Positions 48,058-54,621 of a stretch of DNA of 54,621 nucleotides are shown here, piece by piece. Source of the DNA: Methanobacteriota archaeon (GTDB taxonomy: Archaea > Thermoplasmatota > Thermoplasmata > RBG-16-68-12); assembly GCA_005878955.1 (NCBI GenBank), contig VBMI01000091.1:1-54621 (forward strand), read 5' to 3'. Under the pieces are notes generated by a model. The model was not told the origin of the DNA, made no database searches, and was given only the letters and a program-made list of their open reading frames with translations. Each line of letters opens with the position of its first letter. Position 1 is the first letter of the stretch. The position numbers and the translations under genes are program-made.

Positions 48058-49275
48058 GGGGTTCCGGACACCTTCGAACGGGCGAGTTCGTAAAGCTCTT
48101 TCGCACGCGCCTCCGTGCGGGCCTCCGCGGTCACGCGGACCTTCGGCTCCGTGCCCGAGAGCCGGACGAGGAACCAGCCGTCGTCGAACCCGACCCGCGG
48201 CGGGGAAGGGGACCGCCCCCCGCAGGATCGGATACGTCGGCACCCGGGCGGCGAGCTCGGAGAGGGGCGTCTCCGCGACGAGGGTGACGAGGTGGGCCGC
48301 GGCGTACACACCGTCCGGGCACAGGGTGACCCGGGGGAAAATCCATGTCCCGGAGGGTTCCCCGCCGAAGTCCGCCTTGCGGCGGCGGGCCTCCTGGGCC
48401 ACGTACACGTCGCCGACCCTCGTTCGGTACACCTTCGCGGACGGGAGCATCTCGTCGATCGCCATCGACGTGTCCACGGGGACGACCGCGGCGCGCGTGA
48501 CCTCCCGCATCGCGAACACTCCGAGGAGCCGGTCCCCGCCCACGAACTGGCCCTTCTCGTCCACGGCGACCATGCGGTCCCCGTCCCCGTCGTGCGCGAT
48601 CCCGAGGTCCGCCTCCGTGGCGCGCACGGTCCGCCGGAGGACGTCGAGGTTCGCCTCCGTCGGCTCCGGGTCGCGGGCGGGAAACGTCCCGTCGGGTTCC
48701 GCGTTCAGCGCCGTCACCTTGCACCCCATCTCCCGCAGGACCGCGGGGGTAATCGACGACGTCGCCCCGCTCCCGCAGTCCACGACGACTTTGAGGTTCG
48801 CGTGGCCCACGGCGGAGAGGATCGCCCGCTTGTGGAGATCCTCCAGGTCCCCGCGCACGTGCCGGGCGCCGACCGCGTTCCACACTGCGTGCCCGGAGGG
48901 CGGGCGGCCGAGGGCGGCCTCCACCTCCTCCTGCTGGGCCTCGTCGAACGCGATCCCGTCCGGGTTCCACAGCTTGATCCCGTTGTAGGGCGCCGGGTTG
49001 TGGGAGGCGGTGATCACGGCCCCGCACTTGTATTCCTTCGCGCCCCGCGCGAGCGTCGGGGTGCTCACCATCCCCGCGTCGGTGGCGGGCGAGCCCGTGG
49101 AGAGGACGCCCGCGATCAGGGCGGAGGCGAGCATCTCCCCGCTGGGCCTCGGATCGCGGCCGACGACCGTCGCGCCGTACGCGGCGCCGAGGACGCGGCC
49201 GACCGCGAGGGCGAGGTCCGCGGTCACGTCGACGTTCGCGAGCCCTCGGATTCCGGAGGAGCCGAACATCCGCAC
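48054..49275 (-). pseudogene. Phosphoglucosamine mutase/phosphomannomutase, frame-disrupted near 48200
   Basis: MRMFGSSGIRGLANVDVTADLALAVGR...ITASHNPAPYNGIKLWNPDG; C-terminal RVGFDDGWFLVRLSGTEPKVRVTAEA lies in another frame (ORF 48054..48311). Confidence 0.85.
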
Positions 49276-49402
49276 GGCGGGTCAATCCGCGCGCGGCACT
49301 AAATCCTTCCCGAGCGCGAGCGACGGAGCGAATACGATTAAATATCGACCTCCGGATGCGCGGTCATCCGCACGCGGGGCGCGCGGCGGGAGGTACCCTC
49401 GG

Positions 49403-49627
49403 ATGGTGATGGAGCCGATCAGCGTCGAGGCCGCGAAGGAGAAGGCCCGGAAGGCCGGCCTCAAGCCCGGGCGCGTCCGTGGCACGGACGCGGTGATCCG
49501 GTTCACGAAGGGACGGAACGACCGGATCGACATCATCAGCTGGGAGGAGTTCTCGGACGTCCTCCAAAAGAAGAACCTCCAGGTGTGCGAGTCGAACGGC
49601 TTCCTGAAGATCATGAAGAAGGAGTAG
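49403..49627 (+). CDS. Small hypothetical protein
   Basis: MVMEPISVEAAKEKARKAGLKPGRVRGTDAVIRFTKGRNDRIDIISWEEFSDVLQKKNLQVCESNGFLKIMKKE. Confidence 0.65.
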   Translation: MVMEPISVEAAKEKARKAGLKPGRVRGTDAVIRFTKGRNDRIDIISWEEFSDVLQKKNLQVCESNGFLKIMKKE

Positions 49628-50183
49628 GCGGCGGGACGTTCCCCGTCGTCGGCTGCCCGCAGTATGGGCACACCCGCCACTCCGGCGCGAGCCCTCCGCC
49701 GCATCGGGCGCACGCGCGCCCGGCCGGCGGTGCGGGCGGCGGGGCCACCGGATACGGCGTACCGAACGGCGGCGTCGTCACGAAGAGCATCTGGCTCGGC
49801 TTCCCCGTGAGCTGCCAGAGGTAGTGCCAGAAGTTCGCGAGGAGGGCGCGGGCCTCCGTGTCGTACTCGGACCACGAGAGCGCGCCACCCACCACGGCAA
49901 GGGGGAGGAACAGGACGGCGGCCGCAGCGCCTCCGACGGCGCCCGCCTCCGTGATCCGCGCTCGGAACGCAACATCGATGTACACGGCCTCGTTCGCCTC
50001 CTGGAGGCGGACCTCGATCTCCCGCGTGAGGCCGATCTTCGAGTAGTAGGAGGAGCCGGTGAAATGGTTCGGGCCGACATGGTAGAGGGCGAAGCCCGAG
50101 CGCTGCCACCAGTCCCAGACCTTCGCCCAGACATCCGCGGCCTTCACACCCGGAATCGCGCGGTAGTCCCTGCGTTCGAGCAT
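49611..50183 (-). CDS. Membrane-associated zinc-ribbon protein
   Basis: MLERRDYRAIPGVKAADVWAKVWDWWQRSGFALYHVGPNHFTGSSYYSKIG...CARCGGGLAPEWRVCPYCG. Confidence 0.7.
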   Translation of the reverse strand: MLERRDYRAIPGVKAADVWAKVWDWWQRSGFALYHVGPNHFTGSSYYSKIGLTREIEVRLQEANEAVYIDVAFRARITEAGAVGGAAAAVLFLPLAVVGGALSWSEYDTEARALLANFWHYLWQLTGKPSQMLFVTTPPFGTPYPVAPPPAPPAGRACARCGGGLAPEWRVCPYCGQPTTGNVPPPTPSS

Positions 50184-50279
50184 GTCCCGCTCGAAGGCAG
50201 CGGGCGAGAATAAGCCTTCGCCGGGAAGCCCCGCACCGCAACGTTCTTGCAGACCGCACGCATGGAAGCGCCTGCTCGT

Positions 50280-50364
50280 GCGGCGGTAGCCAAGCTTGGC
50301 CAAAGGCGTCAGATTCAGGGTCTGATCTCGCAGGAGTTCCCAGGTTCAAATCCTGGCCGCCGCA
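50280..50364 (+). tRNA. tRNA-Leu(CAG)
   Basis: Acceptor GCGGCGG/CCGCCGC, anticodon arm TCAGA-TTCAGGG-TCTGA, long variable arm, T-arm CCAGGTTCAAATCCTGG. Confidence 0.93.
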
Positions 50365-50394
50365 CTCCCTTGTCCCTGCGGAAAAGTGCGAGCC

Positions 50395-51807
50395 CTATCG
50401 GGGCCCGTCCCGGAGCTGCTGGATCGCCGCGACGGCCTCCCGCTCTTTCCTCCGGCCGAGGATGAAGAACCGGACCATGAGGAGGACCGCGAGGGCGATC
50501 AGGACAAGGGCTAGGTAGAAGAGCCCCTGGAGGGCGCCCCCGATCGCGTTCCGCACCTCTTCGACGCTGGGCTTCGGCGGGAGGGAGGACGCGTACACCG
50601 CGATGATCACGAGCCCGCTCAGTTCCGCGACGAAGAACCCGAACCCCAGGGCGAAGGAGTACAGGCCCATCGTCGCCCCGTACTTCGTCTGCGGCGCGGT
50701 GTCCGCCATCAGGGCGAGGGCGGACGGGACGAACGCCCCCGACCCCAAGGCGAGGAGCCCGACGGGCGCGAGGTAGAGGGGGTCCCGCGCGAGGATCCGT
50801 TCCCAGAACACGGCCGCCATCAGGATCACCCCGAGGATGCTCAGGATGCCGTAGAACATCACAGGGACCCGGCCGACGATGTCGGAGATCTTGCCCCAGA
50901 GCGGCTGCAGGAGCAGGAGGGCGAGGCCGACGCCACCGAAGAGGAGGGCGATGTCGAGCGCCTGGACGTCCGCCTCGTATAGGACCCGCGGGAGGTACGT
51001 CAGGGCGATCCCGAGAATCGTGGAGATGATCAGCCACACCGGGAGGAGGACGCCGATCTCCCGCACCTTCAGCACCTCCCGGAGGTCCCGGAAGTCGAAC
51101 AGCTTCGCGCGGACCGCGGTCACCTTCTCGCGCCGGACGTACATCTGGAGGACGAGCGCGGAGAGGCCGAGGAAGAGGGCGACGGGGAAGAACGTGAGGC
51201 GGACCGCCCCGAACTGGTCGTACCCGAGCCCCTCGAAGAGGACGATGAGGACGCCCGCGGAAACGGCCCCGACGATGTACCCGGCGAACGTCGAGTAGTC
51301 GTAGAACCCCATCTGGCGGCCGCGATCGTGCGGGTCCGCGTAGTCCGCGATCATCGCGATCGACGGCGCGACCGTCGCGGCGGCACCGATCCCGTGGAGG
51401 CCGTGGAGCGCCGCGAGGGCGATCGTGTCCTGGGAGAACGGGTACAGCAGGACCATGAGCATCGCCCACGTCGAGCCGCTCACGATCACCCGCTTCCGCC
51501 CGAGCTTGTCGGAGATCGAGCCGAACCAGTTCGCGGTGAGCATCTCCGCGAACGGGTACGGCACGGCGATCACCGCGACCTGGAGGAGCGTGTTGAACTT
51601 GAACCGGGGGTCCGGGGTCACGTAGAACGGGAGGGTGAGGAGGACGAACCCGAAGGCGAGGCGGAGGATGAAGTTCGATAGGTACAGCACCCGGAGGTAC
51701 GCGTGGGTTTTCCCGCGGCGGGCGACGAGGCTCCGGAACACTGCGGGCCGCCCATCGAGGGTGCTCGATATAAGGCTGGCGCGGGCGCTCCCGCGGGTGA
51801 GAATCAT
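50395..51807 (-). CDS. MFS transporter
   Basis: YLSNFILRLAFGFVLLTLPFYV...WFGSISDKLGRKRVIVSGS. Confidence 0.88.
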   Translation of the reverse strand: MILTRGSARASLISSTLDGRPAVFRSLVARRGKTHAYLRVLYLSNFILRLAFGFVLLTLPFYVTPDPRFKFNTLLQVAVIAVPYPFAEMLTANWFGSISDKLGRKRVIVSGSTWAMLMVLLYPFSQDTIALAALHGLHGIGAAATVAPSIAMIADYADPHDRGRQMGFYDYSTFAGYIVGAVSAGVLIVLFEGLGYDQFGAVRLTFFPVALFLGLSALVLQMYVRREKVTAVRAKLFDFRDLREVLKVREIGVLLPVWLIISTILGIALTYLPRVLYEADVQALDIALLFGGVGLALLLLQPLWGKISDIVGRVPVMFYGILSILGVILMAAVFWERILARDPLYLAPVGLLALGSGAFVPSALALMADTAPQTKYGATMGLYSFALGFGFFVAELSGLVIIAVYASSLPPKPSVEEVRNAIGGALQGLFYLALVLIALAVLLMVRFFILGRRKEREAVAAIQQLRDGPR

Positions 51808-51831
51808 GCGACGCCGCGCGGGCGGCGCGCG

Positions 51832-53100
51832 TCACCGCGAGGCCGCGAGCATCGCGACGCCGGCGAGGATGAAGACGGACGCGGTGAGCACTCCCGCGGT
51901 GAACCCGCCGAAGAACTCGGTGACGAAGCCGCCCGCGAGCGGGCCGAGGATCGAACCGAACCCCTGCACCGCGTTGAAGGCGCCCAGCACCCCGGAGCGG
52001 TCCCCGGGAGGGGCGAGCTCGGACACGAGCGTCGACCCCGACACGTTGATCGCAGCCCAGCACACGCCCACGAGGGCGTGGAGGACGAGGATCAGCGCGA
52101 ACCCGGCGACCGGGCCCACCGGGAGGAGCGGGACCGCGAGGAAGGCAGGGAACAGGGCCGCGCGACCGGCGGAGGCGTACGCCTGGATCCTCCGCCCCCC
52201 GCCGGTGCGGATCCACCCGCCCACACGGCCGTACGCGATCGCCGAGGCGACCTGGCTCGCGATGAAGACTGCGAACACCTGCGCGGTCGACAGGTGCGTC
52301 ACGTCCCGGAGGAACACGGGGAAGATCGCGTAGAAGGCCGTGAAGCCGGAGAACAAGAGGAACACAGTCGCGAGATACCGTCGGAGGGCGGCGGAGTACC
52401 GGTGGGGCCGCCCCAGGTGGTTCCGCAGATCGAGGATGTGGAGGATCCGCATCGGGAGGAACCGGAGGCGCTCCACCCGCCAGTGGAGGTCGACGAGGTC
52501 GAGACCGCGCCGCTCGATCGTTTCTGTCGGCTCGCCGATCCACCGCCATGCGAGGAGGGCCGAGAGGAGGGCGAGGGCGGCGCCGATGACGAACAGCGCG
52601 CGCATCTGGGGGGACTCGCCGAGCGGGGCGACCTCGAGCCATGCGACGCCGAGGGCCAGCCCGGTGATCCATCCGATGCCTCCGATGCGGGAGAACACCG
52701 CGATCCGGGAGGCCCACCCGTCTTGCTTCGTCGTCTCGAGGATCAGCACCGTGCCCACGGGCGCGCTCGCGGCGCCGAGGACGCCCGCCAGGAGGTTCGC
52801 GACGTAGAAGTCGGAGACGGTCCGGCTGATCCCCATGAGGAACAGGGAGAGCGCGGTCCCGAGGAACCCGACGAGGACGAACGCCTTGCGCCGGTGGAGG
52901 CGGTCCGAGAGGTTTCCCCATCCGATGAACGCCGGGACGGACGCGATGCTTGACGCGGCCGCGACCGCGCCCACGTCCGCGATGGACCCGCCGAGGAGCC
53001 GAGTGAACAACGGAATCAGCGGGGACGTCGCGCCGCCCGCCATCCCGTTCGGGAGGTACGCGTAGAACCACTTTTGGCCGTTCGTCGAGGGGCGACCCAT
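51832..53100 (-). CDS. MFS transporter
   Basis: FYAYLPNGMAGGATSPLIPLFTRLLGGSIADVGAVAAASSIASVPAFIGWGNLSDRLHRRK. Confidence 0.88.
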   Translation of the reverse strand: MGRPSTNGQKWFYAYLPNGMAGGATSPLIPLFTRLLGGSIADVGAVAAASSIASVPAFIGWGNLSDRLHRRKAFVLVGFLGTALSLFLMGISRTVSDFYVANLLAGVLGAASAPVGTVLILETTKQDGWASRIAVFSRIGGIGWITGLALGVAWLEVAPLGESPQMRALFVIGAALALLSALLAWRWIGEPTETIERRGLDLVDLHWRVERLRFLPMRILHILDLRNHLGRPHRYSAALRRYLATVFLLFSGFTAFYAIFPVFLRDVTHLSTAQVFAVFIASQVASAIAYGRVGGWIRTGGGRRIQAYASAGRAALFPAFLAVPLLPVGPVAGFALILVLHALVGVCWAAINVSGSTLVSELAPPGDRSGVLGAFNAVQGFGSILGPLAGGFVTEFFGGFTAGVLTASVFILAGVAMLAASR

Positions 53101-53155
53101 CCCATCCCGCAAGGGACGCCGCACACCCGGGATGGATATGAACGTTTTCGCGCGC

Positions 53156-53968
53156 TCACGCCACGAGGTCGTACACGAGCTTCGCCGCCGCGATGAACAG
53201 GACGAGGATGAAGATCAGCGCGACGGGGCGCGTCCGGAGGGACCGCAGTCCCCACCGCGATCCGACGTAGGCCCCGACGAAGACGACGGGGAACAGGAGG
53301 GGGATGAGGACGAAGTCCGGGGGCCACGCGAACCCGCCCGGCCGGAGCCCGAGGTCGACGAGGTACGTCGCGAAGCCGACGAGCGCGGTCGGGATGATGA
53401 GGAGCGAGGACGTCCCGATCGCCTTGCGGGTCTTGCGGCCGAGGCCGTAGACCATGAGCGGGACGTTCAGCAGGCCCCCGCCGATCCCCATGCTCCCGGA
53501 GAGGAACCCAGAGCCCACGGTCGCGGCGGTCACGCCCGCCTTCCGCGGGGGCGTTATCTTCGCGTCGTCGTCCTCGTCCACGGACCGCTGATTCCGCAGC
53601 CAGTCCCACAGCATGTACGCCCCGAAGATCACGAGGACGATCGTGAAGAACCCCTTGAACGCGACCTCGTCCACGAGGAAGACGAGGGTGAAGACCGTGC
53701 CTAGGACCGCACCGACGAGCGCCCCGGCGACGAGGGTGCCTCCGAGCCGGAAGTCCACGAAACCCTTCCGCCGATGGTTGATGACGGAGGACGCCGCGGT
53801 CGCGATCGTGAACGTCAGGGAGATCGGGACCGCGACCGAACTCTCCGTGACCCCGGTGGACAGCAGGATCGGGACGAAGAGGAGACCCCCGCCGAGGCCG
53901 AGGTTCGCGTACACGAACGCGACCGCGAACACGAGGAGGGCCTGCAGAAGGAGGAGGGCGAGGTCCAC
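53156..53968 (-). CDS. Sulfite exporter TauE/SafE family (TSUP) permease
   Basis: FVYANLGLGGGLLFVPILLSTGVTESSVAVPISLTFTIATAASSVINHRRKGFVDFRLG...GIGGGLLNVPLMVYG. Confidence 0.9.
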   Translation of the reverse strand: MDLALLLLQALLVFAVAFVYANLGLGGGLLFVPILLSTGVTESSVAVPISLTFTIATAASSVINHRRKGFVDFRLGGTLVAGALVGAVLGTVFTLVFLVDEVAFKGFFTIVLVIFGAYMLWDWLRNQRSVDEDDDAKITPPRKAGVTAATVGSGFLSGSMGIGGGLLNVPLMVYGLGRKTRKAIGTSSLLIIPTALVGFATYLVDLGLRPGGFAWPPDFVLIPLLFPVVFVGAYVGSRWGLRSLRTRPVALIFILVLFIAAAKLVYDLVA

Positions 53969-54042
53969 GCCCGCGCGGATTCGGCTCGCTCAGATAAAGA
54001 CTCGCGCGACCCTTTATCGGAAAGCGCAGGTTCCGTGGATGG

Positions 54043-54621
54043 ATGGTCCTTCTCGTACGGTTCGGGGAACTCGCCCTGAAGAGCCGGTTCGTGCGCCGGC
54101 AGCTCCGGGACCGGCTCGTCGCGAACATCCAGGACCTCTTCGCCGCGGAGGGCATCGAGTGCCTCACCCGCGCGGACCACGGCCGGATCTACGTCGAGGT
54201 GGACGACGTGCCCGCGGCGTCCGCGGGACTGCGGCGGGTCTTCGGCATCGTGTCCTTCAGCCCCGCGCGGGAGACCTCGAGCGACCCGGTGGAGATCGGG
54301 GAGGTTGCGGTCCGCCTCGCCCTCGACCGGCTCCCCCGCGGCGGGAGCTTCGCGATCCGCGCGCGGCGGTCCGGGACCCACCCGTACTCGAGCCAAGACC
54401 TCGCGAAGGCCCTCGGGCGACGCGTGCAGGACGCGATCCCGGGGGCGACCGTCGACCTCGACGGGCCCGCAGCGGAGATCCACGTCGAGGTGCGGGAGAA
54501 CCGCGGATACGTCTTCGCGGACATCGTCGACGGCCCGGGCGGGCTTCCCATGGGGAGCCAGGGGCGCGCCCTCGCTCTCGTCGACTCCGACGCGGCGCTG
54601 GTCTCCGCGTGGCTCGCGATG
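54043..54621 (+). CDS. thiI: tRNA 4-thiouridine synthase ThiI (partial, runs off the window)
   Basis: MVLLVRFGELALKSRFVRRQLRDRLVANIQDLFAAEGIECLTRADHGRIYVEV...; THUMP domain RRVFGIVSFSPA...FAIRARRSGTHPYSSQDLAKALGRRVQDA. Confidence 0.85.
   Translation, partial: MVLLVRFGELALKSRFVRRQLRDRLVANIQDLFAAEGIECLTRADHGRIYVEVDDVPAASAGLRRVFGIVSFSPARETSSDPVEIGEVAVRLALDRLPRGGSFAIRARRSGTHPYSSQDLAKALGRRVQDAIPGATVDLDGPAAEIHVEVRENRGYVFADIVDGPGGLPMGSQGRALALVDSDAALVSAWLAM

Noticed and set aside
1-54621. CRISPR arrays, rRNA genes or transposase/IS elements
   Set aside because: No regularly spaced repeats, rRNA motifs or transposase/integrase ORFs were recognised on reading; the only notable repeats are the tRNA-Thr fragments and the CAGTTAGCATGCT sites.

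Overview
This window is a high-GC archaeal chromosome segment. The CDC48/VAT ATPase, group II thermosome, intron-containing tRNA, HTH_10 (bat-type) regulator and AT-rich boxes about 25 nt upstream of start codons all suggest Thermoplasmatota-like archaea; that assignment is inferred from gene content. Much of it is ordinary core genome: RqcH/NFACT, HtpX, CDC48, a thermosome-Hsp20-GrpE-DnaK-DnaJ cluster, NAD kinase, inositol monophosphatase, JAMM protein, UDP-sugar genes, four MFS transporters, tRNA-Leu(CAG) and a partial ThiI. Four accessory signals stand out. (1) 5242-7875 holds an intact intron-containing tRNA-Thr(GGT), followed by three progressively decayed tRNA-Thr 3'-fragments; the two that retain the anticodon loop lack the intron. 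The fragments bracket toxin-antitoxin remnants: vapB with truncated vapC, an intact RelE/antitoxin pair, and a decayed RelE/antitoxin pair. This looks like a tRNA-targeted array of TA cassettes with no recombinase in the window. (2) 19721-21529 holds four copies of CAGTTAGCATGCT, two of them completed to the perfect palindrome CAGTTAGCATGCTAACTG. Their flanks occur in all four left/right combinations, which is what recombination at the core would leave. (3) Two paralogous 29-30 aa microproteins (MSxxKPV...TIYL...LR) each have their own apparent promoter. (4) A zinc-ribbon protein with an octapeptide-periodic N-terminus sits just upstream of an NfeD/flotillin pair. Three genes (surface protein, RibD-like reductase, phosphohexomutase) appear to have lost internal segments, so assembly errors or decay should be excluded there.
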